Assembly (NCBI RefSeq): GCF_000321225.1
Contig: NW_004450582.1
Location: forward strand, 1,555,353-1,619,352
Source of the DNA: Odobenus rosmarus divergens
Lineage: Eukaryota > Chordata > Mammalia > Carnivora > Odobenidae
Direction: 5' to 3'
Length of the DNA: 64,000 bases
Shown here piece by piece: positions 47,984-59,839 of the stretch; position 1 is the first letter of the stretch; each line of letters begins with the position of its first letter. The translations under genes were made by a program, and so were the position numbers. A model generated the notes under the pieces. That model did no database searches. It saw nothing but the letters and a program-made list of their open reading frames with translations, and was not told the DNA's origin.

Positions 47984-48339
47984 GAACAGGCTGGAAACCT
48001 ACAACAAAGCCTTCCTCTAGCCCCCTAATGTACTCTTTTGCTGCAGACCTTCCCCACTTCAGTTTTTTTAAAAAAATGTTGGTAGGGTTAATAGTGGTTG
48101 CAAGCCAGGGCACAATGGGGTGCAGGATCATAGGTGATTTTTTTTCCTCCAGGACTGTTCTCAACCATCATTTAAAAATCCAGATGGCATTCATCAGAAC
48201 TACACAGAGCATATCACCTCCACAACTGCAGTCGAGCATCTCCTACTATGTGTGCTTGCATGTTGCATATATTTACCTAACCTGTTCTGTGAATACATGG
48301 CAAATGGTTATTTATTGCAAGAAAAGGCTAAGTGGCACT

Positions 48340-48715
48340 GAGCCTTCGTGAAGGCATTTCTTAATTAAGTTGAGTAGTAGCAATCACTACAGCTTTAATT
48401 AATGCCAAGGGTGGTCTTAATTTTAGATCTTTATCCATGAAATTTTTCTTAAAATATTTCTGCCTGCTCCTCTTTTCAAGTTATTTTTATGGCTACCATG
48501 TAATGACTGTGAAGTAAAAGAATTCCTGAACTATGGCTGCTAGAAAGCTAAATAAGGCGAATGCACAGGACAGGACGGGAAGCCACACAGCTGAAGTGGA
48601 TCCATTTTCAGCTTGATCTCCAACGAGGAAGTCACCCTTTCCACCAGAGAGAGTGAAAGGCATTTCTTTCTGCTTCACTTTAGCATAATAGAAAAGTCTC
48701 ATCCTTCAGAGAATA
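48340..48715. other. Repeat-free block, candidate conserved noncoding
   Basis: No repeat recognised. Contains the palindrome cttaattaag (about 48360), 'ctttaattaatgcc' (about 48393) and a GC-richer second half (48540-48660). Candidate regulatory sequence only. Confidence 0.25.
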
Positions 48716-48744
48716 GAGAGTATGCTGACAATGATATAAAGAGA

Positions 48745-48840
48745 GAATTATATATATATAATTATTTATAAATTATATATAATTAAATATTAAAATTAAA
48801 TTATTAAATATATATATGATATATATTTGTATGTATATGA
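48745..48840 (+). repeat. AT-rich low-complexity tract
   Basis: About 95 bases of tatata/aattata units with several self-complementary stretches. Confidence 0.9.
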
Positions 48841-49369
48841 CAGAGAACATTTGGATCAGAGGAAAAGAAACCAGTCCTGGAGGATAAGGTACAGATGCTG
48901 ACTCCCAGGTTGGGAGAGTTCCAATGTAATCAACCTGCCATCAGGTAGCAAGCTCAAATTGTGGATAATGGTGCCACGTGAGGGACTGAACACTGATCTC
49001 ATGTGGTTGGCAGGTTGGGTGCTCACAATGGGGCAGGAGCTAAGTCATTCCATTTTGCTGATGTATCTTTCCTTGGTAAAGGGACAGCTGGGTTATTCAG
49101 GCCATACACGAGTTGCATCCCTGATGGATATTGTGGAAAGAGTTCCATATATTGTTCATTGCTTGGTTGAAGACGTATACCATATTCCAATAGGACAGCA
49201 TCCCAACATTTAAGGAGCTGTATGGCAGCTGGTGCCATAATGAGTCCTCAGCTGCTTGGTTCTTCCAGGTGATGGGATACACGAAACATCAGTGAATTAT
49301 GGGAAGAGTCCACTGGTACATTTCTTAGGCAATAAAGGTATCCTGGTTGGATGTGACATTGGATAGGAT

Positions 49370-49424
49370 ATCAAAGCAGTGAATATCAGAGCAGTGAATA
49401 ATATCAGAGCAGTGAATAACAGAC
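49370..49424 (+). repeat. Three-copy tandem repeat (about 17-20 bp unit)
   Basis: The phrase 'atatcagagcagtgaat' occurs in three tandem variants (first with 'aaagcagtgaat', then two with 'agagcagtgaat'), spaced about 18 and 20 bases. Confidence 0.85.
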
Positions 49425-49719
49425 TTTCTTTAAGTCTACAAATGAATATTAGGTAGAAGCCTGCAGACAGGAAAGACATTTCCATTTCCAGAACAACTAC
49501 ATACCAGGAGCCAAAGTTTGTGCTGATTTTCTCTAATAAAGATACCCCATTCTAAGCACAGCTGTGATTGGCATCACTTCCTGATTAAGTGTGCTATAAT
49601 TCACTGTCATTGTCCCAGAACCTGTCTTCTACACTAGCCAAACAAGCAAGTTAAACGGTTAGAATTACTGCCCCCTAGAAGCTATATTAGAACAAAGATG
49701 CTCCTGGTGCTCTTATCAC

Positions 49720-50480
49720 TTAGGAATTTACAAGGGTTTTAGGAACATTGTGCACTCTCTCCAACCCTGTGAGCATTAACTGTTGTTCCTTTTAATACTT
49801 TCAGTGGTTCTTTCCTGCAAGTGGGCAGTGACCTCACACGCGTGCTCTGATAAGTGTTCTGATCGCTTGAGGATGGATCTTTCCTGATCACTGGGACTCT
49901 CTTGCTTCTCAGCTCTCTCTTGTCTGGTCCTTGGTCCGGCAAACTAGCCACTTGGGCCATCCCAGACTCTCAGCTCGCTTCCTCAAATCAGTGAGTTCAC
50001 TTGGCTCCACTTAGGTTTCGCCTCCTTGAGCTGCTCCCAAGAAAACTCTCCTAAGGCAGCAAGCTGAGACAATCATACGCTTATCTTTTTGTTTCCCATT
50101 TGTCATGAATCACTGTCCATTTTTTTTAAGATTTTATTTATTTATTTGAGAGAGAGAGCTAGCACACAAGCAGTGGGGAGGGACAGAGGGAAAGGGAGAG
50201 GCAGACTCCCTTCTGAGCAGGGAGCCCTGAGGTGGGCCTCAATCCCCCAGGATCATGACCTGAGCTGAAGGTAGACACTTAACGGATCAAGCCACCCAGA
50301 CACCCCAAAGAACACTGTTCTTTATGTCTGAATTCCAGTGTTATAAAAACCACTGTTTTATTTACTCTGTCTATTTAAAAAAAATTAGGCCGGAGGGTAA
50401 ATCTATTTACTATTACTCAATCTTTGGCAGGAGTGGAAATTCCTAAATTTAGTTTATTTTAAAATTTGATTTGAATGGCT
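49720..50480. repeat. Unclassified old interspersed repeat, split by a SINE
   Basis: The text 'tacgcttatctttttgtttcc', 'gtcatgaatcactgtcc', 'aaaccactgttttatttac' and 'ggccggagggtaaatct' recalls a mammalian repeat that I cannot name. The Can-SINE at 50120-50306 interrupts it. Orientation is not certain. Confidence 0.35.
50120..50306 (-). mobile_element. Can-SINE, antisense
   Basis: Complete antisense copy from 'aagattttatttatttatttg' to 'aagccacccagacacccc'. The head is mutated ('aacggatcaagccaccc'). The duplication is blurred (atcactgtcc / aacactgttc). Confidence 0.92.
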
Positions 50481-50989
50481 GTCACCTCTGAAAAAGACAC
50501 CTTCAAATATATATAGATCCAAATGGACAAAGTATCAAGGTTGTCTGTGTTTATTACATAATGATATTGCTTTTTCTATTTCATCCATCAATTACACAAA
50601 AGTCTTTTTGTTGAAATGTAGCTATTGTATTTCTATCTTCCCAGACACCAATCATTGTTCTTGAAAGTAAGTGGAAATATGTTGCATTTTTATATTTTAA
50701 AAAATGAGTCAAAATCCATCAACACTGTTTATTTGGAAATATTTTGGAAGAGCTTAAATAAATCTGTGATCATATTCTTAAGTGCGCAGATATGAGAGAT
50801 TTCATGGATGACACACTCACATCATTTTCAGCAACAAAATCACATAGCGATGCAAACATAACTGATAGCAGTTCTCAAGTGCTCTGCATGACAAGGAGCT
50901 CTTTTTGAGAAGAGATGAGGTAGAGAAACTGAAGGACTCTATAAAAATCTGCTTTTTGCTCCTTTTCCTGCTTCTTGCTGGGACCTGCA

Positions 50990-51507
50990 CCCCCACCCGA
51001 CTCTAAGCATGCCTTGTAATGCAAATAGCAAAATCCTCCTTGTAAGGAACAAGGAGTTAGTGATTTCTCTAGAATAGATAACATCTAAGGAAGGACAGGT
51101 GAGAATGACCAGAGGAAGTTATCTTATGTGTATTCCAGACCACCAGCGCTAGACAGCTCAATGCCAAAGCCCGGTTCCTGAATGCCTGAGGGGACATTCC
51201 CACCAGACCACCCACCTCAGTAAAAACCCTCTGACCCTGAACAAAGATGAGATTCTCTCTTCCTTTCCAAATCTCTAGGATGATCACTCTGTGATCTCCC
51301 TCTATATACATCTTCAATAAACTCGGTTTTCACCTCCTGCTGGCTCTCCATCCTGCATGAAATCAAGGACCCTCTTGACTGGTCCTGTGGGAAACCCCCT
51401 CAGGGTCCTCGGACCTGACCTACCTGCCTCCCAGGTAGGTTTTCACTCTGCTAAAATCTCACCTTTACCTTGAAGGAACGGATGAGATCCGTTTATTTGG
51501 GGCAACA
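50990..51507 (+). mobile_element. LTR-like sequence (probable solo ERV LTR)
   Basis: The 3' half has the layout of a retroviral LTR: 'ctctatatacatcttcaataaactcgg' supplies a polyadenylation signal, followed by a GC-rich U5-like part ('cctgcatgaaatcaaggacc', 'ccctcagggtcctcggacc') and a possible ...GGGGCAACA end at 51507. The left boundary is unclear; TGTAAGG at 51041 is one option. I found no convincing 4-6 base duplication. No gag, pol or env sequence adjoins it. Confidence 0.5.
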
Positions 51508-52627
51508 TATCTTCTGGGTAGCCTATTACTAATAGTCATTTGTTCTCATGAAAGAGGTCAGCAAATTGCCTTTCATGTCGCTTGAAACATCAGTGGGAAA
51601 AAATGGAAACGTTTATCTGCATTTTCTGGATACTTAGAATGTAGACATCCTACTAATTGTGATGGTTCCACATTCTCATTAGCTAACATTTCAAGGCAGA
51701 GAACACACCTCATGTGAAACTCAAACAGCCTGGATAATTTTGAATTATTTTGGCTTCCCTCTTGTCATATGTGATTACATCTTCATTGTTTTTACCCCTT
51801 GATGTGCTTGATAAAGAGCTCAAACTAGGAATAGAAATGACTGCCAATTTTTGTTTGCCTGTGAATTATTGGTATTGTGTTTAGACCAAGTTTTTTTTTT
51901 TTTTTTAACAAGATGGCCTGTGTCTCTGGCATGAAACCATCACTGTTGCCTCCTCTGTGGTTCGAACTAATACCTTTTCCCCAGTTCACCTCAGTTACCA
52001 ATGTGACACAGACCTGTCTTACCTACAGACTAAATTAGGGCACGTGTATCTATCCATATATGACATGTTGGTAAAGCTTAATTTCTTATTTTTTTAATTA
52101 AAAAAATATATATCCAGAAGTTCTGATATTTTAGTTTACATCCCACAGCCCAGAGAGGAGTGGATTATCTTTAGGGTATGGTGCTTACTCAGCTAAATTA
52201 GAACACTCCAGGAAAGGGGAGAAGTAGATTCCCAAGGCCATAACTCTTGAGTGATAGAAGCAAAGAGACCACTCAGACAACTATTGCAGCAATTAACAGT
52301 CTGCAAGAAAGAAAAAAAATCTACCCAGGACTGAAGTCTTAATACTGAGGATATTTCTGGGAGTGAACAGATACACAGGGATCATACTAAAAAATTTAAG
52401 CTTATGTACCAACTGGAAAGTAAAAAACACATCCTTTGTAAAAGAAAATTCCTTGCCACTTCAAAATTAAAAATCAGAATAAGATCGAGATTATTTATTT
52501 TCTTGCACCAGGAAAACCCGTAGCCAAAGATAGATATATCAATGGAGCTGAAGTTCACCTGTCAGCAGAACTTGTCATTCAGTGAGGCATGCACTGATGG
52601 ATAAAAACGTCAAGTAGTACTTTTTTT

Positions 52628-53570
52628 AAAGATAGGTTTTTATTTTAGAAAAAATTTTAAGATTCCATTAAGTAGGAACTCTTTTATCCAGCCTGTAATA
52701 ATTCCCCTGACCTATAGGGGCTGCTTTTTCTCAGTCTCCAATTTTAAATTTATCCCATCAGGTTCAACATGTATAATTTTGGTAATCCTCCCAAGTGTCC
52801 AAAGCTTGTTATCAAGATGTTGCAGACCTTTGGCTTCTATCCGCTCAGTACTAGATTGTTCCGGAAGGAATGTGTGAAGAATGCATAGTGGAGAAAGACC
52901 ATTAGGCTGGAGATGAGATGCAAAATCCTGACCCCCGAAGTAACTTGTTAACAACTGGTTTATCACCTTCCATATTGAAATACTCCGTGTTTCTCAGAGG
53001 AGCATTCACAAACCCGAAGTCAGTGCAGTCAAGATGGGAGAAGTCAGGAGGAAGAGCCATCCTCTCTGGCCCTAGGTTATCCGTATGCCTTCGGTTACCC
53101 ACACCCGTGGTACAGTGGTCCATACCGCATGTCTCTGAAGATGGTATCCTTGATTGACATCAGCTTCCATCTGGAGGAGCGTGGCTCTGAGTGCTCATTC
53201 TAACTGCATCACTGCAGCTCAGAGGAAGAGGTGTATGATGTCAAGAGTCTGTGCTGTGCCACCAGCAACTTGAACAGGTGGCCACCAATGCCACATCCTC
53301 CTCTGAGAAAAGCATCTGAGCCTCACGATGTCAGATAATCTTCCTAGCAACAAGTGTTCCAAATTTCCGGAAGCTCTCCTTTCCTTGTAAGTCAACTTCA
53401 ATTTAACCAGTAAGTGAGCTGTTTCTATGTAAACTTGCATGTTGTCAGGTGAGCACAGAAAAATTCGAACATTGTAGATAGAGTGCAGACACCAAAGGAT
53501 TTTTAAATTACTTCTGTTTGTTAAAAATAGACACTTCTTTCTTTTATTCCACATCATAAACATCTCTTAG
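52628..53570 (-). pseudogene. Probable processed pseudogene (retrocopy), parent unknown
   Basis: On the minus strand, an open stretch ending in ...ETEKKQPL-stop (52966-52712) is followed within about 70 bases by a polyadenylation signal (aataaa, about 52645-52640) and then a short A run (52627-52621). That is the structure of a retrotransposed mRNA 3' end. The upstream open stretch (53123-52902, ...MALPPDFSHLDCTDFGFVNAPLRNTEYF...) runs in another frame and overlaps, so a frameshift is likely. There is no intron-like interruption. I do not recognise the parent protein. The 5' end is uncertain, and no clear target duplication was found (caagtagtac at 52611-52620 is the 3' flank). Confidence 0.45.
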
Positions 53571-53659
53571 GATGACTGGCAAGATCAGGGGTTAAGAGGA
53601 AATTAAAAAGGATTTATTGGATTTTTAAAAATCAACAATAAATTATTTCACATCCAATA

Positions 53660-53782
53660 TGGAGCCCGGCATCGGGATCCCTGCTCCGCGGGGAGCCTGC
53701 TTCTCCCTCTGCCTGCCACTCCCACTGCTCGTGCACTCATGTGTGCTCTCTCAAATAAATAAATAAATAAATCTTTAAAAAA
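53660..53782 (+). mobile_element. 5'-truncated Can-SINE
   Basis: Begins within the body at 'ggagcccggcatcgggatccc' and ends 'caaataaataaataaataaatcttt'. The tRNA-like head with its promoter boxes is missing. Confidence 0.9.
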
Positions 53783-54029
53783 ATTTAATTAGCACTTCAA
53801 ACTCACGGTTTCAGAAATATTATTTTTAAGGGTAAGGTTAGTTTTTTTTTTAAAGGAGTAGTTTTGAAAACTATTTAAAAACAACCATTAGGTAAATAAT
53901 TGCATAAGTAATATGCCAATATGATAAAATAGTCCAGGTGGTATGTGAATCGCTGAGGGTTTGAGAAATATTGCATTGTGTTGCTTATAGTGCCATGGGC
54001 ATAAGTTACGGTTTTTGTTGACAAAAGAT

Positions 54030-54650
54030 CTTCCATGCTGCTTTAGCCTGTGTTCCTCCAAGCAGAGCCTGAGGCAGGGATTTTTATACAGGTGATTTGC
54101 TGAGGGGGATGCTTTCAGGAAAAACCTGTAGGGGAGGAAAGCAAACAAGAGAAGGCAGGAGAGGAAGTTAGGCCAGTTGTGATTTTAGGAGAGTCTTAGC
54201 CTCAGTCTGACTGCACAGGGAATTTTGATGTGTAAATGCAACGGGAGAGTTGCCCTGCGCAGAGGCCAGGAGATTGAGCTGTGATAACCCCACTTCAGTT
54301 TGGGCGAACAGTACAATTTCCAAGGCATCAGCTGACAAGGTAGCAATCTTCTGGGGAAGAAAGTGGTAGTCATAGAAACTGGAAGACAGGCGCTCTGACC
54401 TGGTGAGGGGAATCTGGAGGGGGCACCAAGAGCGCCTGCCTCAAAATCTCCAGAGGGGGAAAAAAAAAGACTTGAAAGAATAATAAACACCTGAAGTACA
54501 TTGAGATCGCTCACCAATGACCATCCAGGGAGATCTTGAAGTACCTGACAAGGATGGCTACCCATCATTTGCGGGAAGTTCTGGCAGAAAAGGAAACTCA
54601 TCGATTCTCAGGATCATCGAGACCCTCTCCATACTGGCGTCCTGTTTTCT
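54030..54650. other. Possible old LTR-type relic, unassigned
   Basis: The phrase 'agcagagcctgaggcaggg', then 'tatacaggtgatttgctgagg' and 'caggaaaaacctgtaggggagg', is one I associate with old mammalian LTR elements. I cannot name the family, and the rest of the stretch is featureless. Confidence 0.35.
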
Positions 54651-55029
54651 ATTCTAGCCCCCTGGGGCCCGATGGCAACAGCTGACATGAGCAGTGCTGT
54701 AACAGCCATCCGTCGGGGACCAGCCTTGACTGACCGGTACCCGGCTTGAGTGTTCCATGCATGCGGTCCTGCTAGCTTCTACTCTGGATTTCTGTTCAGT
54801 CATCACAAGAAAGAAATAGTTCCTCTTTGTTAGAGAGTCTATTATATAGGGATAAAATGTGCAGAATCAATTAGATGTGTGGCAGGCTCTCAGAGGAGAG
54901 AAAAATGAGGTTTCAACTTGCAGAGGCCTGCCTTCCGGCAATGGCTGGCCCACTTCGGGGCATGCCAATTCATTGCAGTTGACCATATATTTCCACCTAA
55001 TACCCCATGAACATAAACCGGATGCATCT

Positions 55030-55463
55030 GATTAAGTGCTCCCAGCTCTGGCTGGAATAAGTGACTCACTGGCAGGGTGCCTTCCTGCAACTATTGTGGG
55101 CGCAGGGCTTGGAGCTGTGGAGGTTTGGCACGCTCCCCCCAGACGCGCTCTCAGCTGGGGCCAGGTGCCTGGCCGGATTCCACTGCATTCTTTCATTCTC
55201 TTCCACTTAGCTTCTCCTTCTTCTTGTTTTCCTCCCCCCTTTACCCTCCATGCCATGCCTGCGGGGCAGACCTTGCCCCCCTCTGTTCTTGGATGCCACT
55301 TTTCTTTGGGCCTGGATGCCTAATTGAGAGCAGCAGAGAAAGCTCCATGCCAGGATCAGCTGGAGCTCACTCGGAGCCGGAATGTTCCGTGCATTTGGTC
55401 AATGGCGGCCACTTTGGGTCCCTGGCCAGAGAACTTGCGCAAGGTATTTCCTGTCGAACATGA
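55030..55463. promoter_or_regulatory. GC-rich, repeat-poor block with YY1-type motif
   Basis: Locally raised GC with scattered CpG, unlike its AT-rich surroundings, and no recognised repeat. It contains caatggcggcc (55400-55410), matching the YY1 core (AAnATGGCGGC), and a possible donor-like 'gcaaggtatttcc' (about 55440). It could be a distal regulatory element or the start of a noncoding transcript. There is no direct evidence of activity. Confidence 0.3.
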
Positions 55464-55474
55464 GGATCTATGAC

Positions 55475-55735
55475 TTAGTGATTAACAACAGACGCTAGAG
55501 CCAGACTCAGGACATTTTGACAATGTCATTTATTGGTTGTGTTATCTCAAACAATGTACTTACTTTTCCATGCCTCAGAATGATCATCTACACAATGGGA
55601 ATAACCTGCTTCGTTGTAGATTACTCCTACTGGGCCTACAAATGGCTAGCAATAGTTCCTGGTACATATAAACATGCTGACAAAGTATTAGTAATTTTCA
55701 TTATTAGCATTATCTACATTGCTACTATAATTTAT
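55475..55735 (+). repeat. MIR SINE
   Basis: Sense MIR order: 'gctagagccagactcagga', 'tggttgtgttatctcaaac', 'ttttccatgcctcagaatgatcatc', 'cacaatgggaataa', 'agttcctggtacata'. It covers the tRNA-related part, core and 3' end, but is diverged. Confidence 0.7.
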
Positions 55736-55877
55736 ATTGTTTTGTATAGCTTTGCTGTTCGCAGCAACTGGAGGTCTCTAATAACTTGGCTGACGAATTT
55801 CCACCGTAACCCTGACTTGTGTTGTATCTTGTCATTAACGAAAGTAGAGCACAAAGAAATCTACCTCATCTCATATT

Positions 55878-55983
55878 ATTAATTTTATGCCGCAATTAAA
55901 AAGAATGAGGTTGATTTATTTCTAATGAAAGTATTAATTTTATGCAACAATTAAGAAGAATGAGGTTGATTTATTTCTAATGA
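55878..55983 (+). repeat. Tandem duplication, 55-bp unit, two copies
   Basis: Unit 1 (55878-55932) and unit 2 (from 55933) share 'attaattttatgc', 'caattaa', 'gaatgaggttgatttattt' and 'ctaatg', differing at about three positions (ccg/caa, aaa/aga). Confidence 0.9.
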
Positions 55984-56587
55984 TTTGGAAAGATAAACAA
56001 GACAAAATTGAGGAGTACCTGGAAGTTGCAAGGCAGTATGTATAACTGTATGATCCCATTTTATATTAGAAAAACAAATTCATATATATAAAATTATGTA
56101 TGTGATTACATTCATATAGACACTACAATATGGCGAAAATGATTAATCTTTATAATTACTGGCACAGGAACCATTTTATAGGAAGAGACCATCTTTGACC
56201 ATGTTTTGAGAGGACTCCCGAACTTTAAGAAAGTGCCTCAGCCTGGGGGTCAGAGTTCATGGGGACCGGAGCAGATATGCCGAGCAGCAGAGGTAGGAAA
56301 GTGGGCACGTTCTGGGACCAATGTGATTGGAGGAAGGTCAGAAAGAAGCAAGCCCCCAACTGGGGGTAGTGTGGTGGTAGAAAGGAAACTTAAATGCCCC
56401 CTGGAGAAGAAACCATCAATAAATCCCCAGTGCCTCCTACAAGAGAATTTCCTTTGTGTGGACTATTGTCAAAGGCTACACACATTCAGCTTTCAGGTTC
56501 AGAAGGAGGGAAAACGGGGTCTTTGCTTGGAGACGGCCAGCATCTGAGTTGCAGGTCCAGATGCATGGGGAGATGTACATATGGGGA

Positions 56588-56610
56588 CACACACACACAC
56601 ACACACACAG
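56588..56610 (+). repeat. (CA)n microsatellite
   Basis: About 11 perfect ca units. Confidence 0.93.
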
Positions 56611-57039
56611 TGAGAGCGCCACAGCTGGAAGGACACAGCCCAAACCTCCTTGTGGTTACTGTTGGAAGAGGGGCATGAGATTGTGGAGGAAGGAGGGTTA
56701 GCAGTGAACTCTCTCTGCCTCTCTTTGTGCCCATCTCTCACAAGGAGGCTGCATTCATGTTGACGTTGGTGAGACAGGCAAACAAACTGTTCCCACGCCC
56801 CCTTAGTGAAACACTTGCTGGGCATCACTGTCCCCCTCGCTGCAGTTATGAGAGCTAAGGAGCAGCTGGGGGCTTGGGGTGAGCGTGTGTCTGCTTTGGG
56901 TGCCTAACATGGGCATCCCTCGCCCTCCTGGTACCTCCTACTGACTTTTGTAAAAGATCTGACCGAGAAGGAAAGCCACTGATGTCCTGAAATCAACAAT
57001 TCCATGCCAGGCACACTCGCAACTCGCGATTCACATTTA

Positions 57040-57205
57040 GTGTTCCTACCTACCTACTTCCTACATTAGTCATTGAAGGCTCCACTTCACAGATGAGAAT
57101 AGGGAGCCCAGAAAGATTGGGCTAATTGCTAAAGATCACACAGCCAGCCAGCCCCGGGCCACTGTGGAAATCCAAGTGTTGTGTTGTTACCAGCCTATCT
57201 CCTAC
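57040..57205 (-). repeat. MIR SINE (antisense)
   Basis: 'cacttcacagatgagaatagg', 'gggctaattgctaaagatcacacagcc' and 'gaaatccaagtg' follow the reverse complement of the MIR core and tRNA-related half. Confidence 0.7.
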
Positions 57206-57219
57206 ACCCCTTTTCTTCT

Positions 57220-58970
57220 TGTTAATCCCTGCCCGCTGTCCTCTTTATTTTTTACCTGCTTGCAATTGGGCCAGCTTCTTTCCCAATTGTTCTGTAGTTC
57301 GTTTTCTTTTTGTTTGAGCCCAGTTGCCACAGGGAGGTTTTCCTTTTCTCAGTATCTCTAGTTACAGTCTGATAGACTAGCTCTCTGAGGGTAGTACCAT
57401 GCGTTGTTAATCTTTCCATTCCTAGGGAACTTCATACTGCCTTGTAATCGAAGGTTTTGAAATAGGATTGGACGGGTAAATGAATGGATTCATGTGGCAG
57501 ATCTGTGGCAGAGTTCCTGTTTTTTCTGCCCAGCCGGACCCACCTCTTTGTCCACCCTGCAAGGGCAAAGGCCCCCCTCTCCCACAGCCTTTGTTTCTAC
57601 CATCAAAGCCTGCCTCCCTCCCATTCTCCCCATGTTATCCCCTGGGAGCTGTAAATGCTGGGTGTCCACAAGGGCAGCATTACTTACTCCTTCTGAGAAA
57701 GCCTCAGCAAAGGAGAACAGCAACCAGGTAGTTCCCAAACCTCAGCCAACGAAAGAATTGAGAGACCATTAATAAATAAAACCAAAGCCTTTTCCATAGC
57801 TTTCCATTTGTGGATGCTAACTATATGACGTGAATAGCTGACTCTTGACATTTTAAAGCTATAAAACATAAGTCGTTGAACCATATTTGTATATTTCATT
57901 TATGAGAGTGTGAAATCTCTTGAGAGGAGAGAGTCAAGCCAAAATTACCAACATCCATTAACCCCTGATAGGGAGAGGATGCTGGCTAGCTGCAGGAATG
58001 TGCTGACATCCTGACATCTTGTGGCCAACTGAGACATGGCATTGTTCTAAACTAAGACTCGGAGTGCCAAACAGCAAGTGACCACACACTGCGTTTGCAA
58101 TCTTTCTTCTTCACCACCAGGCAGGGTAAACTGGCTTGTTTCCTTCCAGCTCTAACCTTTGATGCTCAGCATCTCTTCTGAAAAAAAAAAACAGAGTTTA
58201 CTCTTTCCAAATATATATTTTTTTCTGCGGAAGGCGAGATCCTCAACCCATGTACCTGAATGAATTTTGCAGCCAGAAGGTACATGATAGGCTTTTTTTC
58301 CAGAAACACATGAGATATTTGGTTTCTCTGAATCTTTGGAAACAAAAGCAGGCAATCACTATCTCACATGTGTTTTCCTTCACTCTTCCTCCCTGGGTCC
58401 GGTTGCACTCTCAGTTGAACGTATTTCAAAACACCGGAATATTAGGCAGGATCCTAACCAACCTCTAGTAGACTTGAAGGTAAACAAAAGATTTAAGTGA
58501 TGAGGTGGTGAGCTGCAAAAGAGCCAGATGGGACGACGCTCCTGGATCTCAGCAGATGGGAAAGCCAGGTTTAGTGGGAATCTTCCTGCTGCTTTAATCC
58601 CCTTGTTTGCTCTAGTTCGGCCCTCACATCAGAGGAACTTTTCCCTGCAAGCCACTGCAGTACACAGACCTTGCAAATGGAGAAAGTGAAGAGGGATCTG
58701 CTGATTGAACATGGCAGCCAGGAGGCAGAGCGGCAAATGCAGTGGGTCTGGCACGCATTTATCATCATTTAATTAGAGATTTGGGTCACTTACACGGATG
58801 CCCTAGAAATTGGGTTATTAATACGTTTTTACCATTACAATGGAATGAAAATGAACTATTTATCCTGCTAATTTTTAAAACAACCCTAAACCTGGTCAGA
58901 GGAATCAAAATCTTTCTAGGTGTTTCAAAAGATCTAGTTTTTCACATGTCTTTTTCCACGCTTCTAAAAG
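57220..58970. other. Unassigned sequence
   Basis: No repeat family or exon recognised. The 58560-58960 stretch is repeat-free with 'catttaattagagat' and 'gggttattaatacg', a candidate conserved noncoding element. Confidence 0.3.
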
Positions 58971-58980
58971 CAAACTCTTA

Positions 58981-59190
58981 GAGGAGCACCTGGGGGGCTC
59001 AGTCTTTAAGCGTCTGCCTTGGGCTCAGGTCGTGATCCCAGGGTCCTGGAATCGAGCCCCACATCCGGCTCCCTGTTCAGCGGGAGGCCTGCTTCTCCCT
59101 CTCCCTCTCCCCCTGCTTGTGTTTCCTCTCTCGCTGTGTCTCTCTCTGTCAAATAAATAAATAAAATATTTTTAAAAAAATTAAAAAAAT
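58981..59190 (+). mobile_element. Can-SINE
   Basis: Sense copy from 'gaggagcacctggggggctc' to 'caaataaataaataaaatattt' and an A-rich tail. Flanks aaaagcaaactctta (58966-58980) and aaaagcaaactttta (59191-59205) form a one-mismatch duplication. Confidence 0.95.
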
Positions 59191-59679
59191 AAAAGCAAAC
59201 TTTTAAACGCAATGAGAGGGACTGAATTGTTTCGGGGGGGGAATTGTTGTCTTCTTCTATAATTTATAGCGGTAAAAACATTCGGAGGTTAGGCGAAATC
59301 AGAATACCAGTGAAACATATTTTGTGTGCAGGATCGTTCTTTCTTGGTAAGAACTCTAATTGCTGGTCCTGGATGTACTTTATAATAATGACTCACTCTT
59401 GTGAATCATAATTCTGTGAACACCTGAGTTGATGCAGCACTTTCAAGAAAGTAAGTGTTTACAGCATGCATTAGAAAGAGTATACTTTGTTACTTCTGAA
59501 GTGGGATCCTGGAGCCCCTGTGTCAAGAGGCCTGATGTGCTTGTGTCAATAGATTCCTGGGCCCCGTGTGCCAGCCCTTTGGGACCAGATCTTGGGGAGG
59601 TGGCCCTGGACTCTGCATTTTTTACAATCAGGTCAGGCTATTCTTTGGCTCACCAGTATTTGTGAACCCATGCTCTAGA

Positions 59680-59805
59680 ACAGTAGATCTCAACTTTTTA
59701 GAGTATTTTTAAAAAATGATGCCTGGTCCTACCCCCTAAGATTCTGAATTAATTGGCCTGGAGTCTGGCATGGGCATCCCGATTTTTAAAAGTTCCCCAA
59801 GGATC
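59680..59805 (+). repeat. MER5-type hAT nonautonomous transposon
   Basis: 'gaacagtagatctcaac', 'atgcctggtcctacccccta', 'agattctgaattaattgg', 'ctggagtctggcatggg' and 'aaaagttccccaagg' follow the MER5A order ('tgctgggccccaccccagagtttctgattcagtaggtctgggg'). The 3' terminus is missing. Confidence 0.7.
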
Positions 59806-59839
59806 GTAACATACGACCAAGACAGACAACCCATGTTCC

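Noticed and set aside
48959..49213. Open frame of 84 codons on the plus strand as an ERV pol remnant
   Set aside because: Considered because of its texture, but no retroviral motif could be recognised, so no call was made.
56206..56547. Open frame of 113 codons on the plus strand
   Set aside because: The translation resembles no protein I know and there is no support for transcription.
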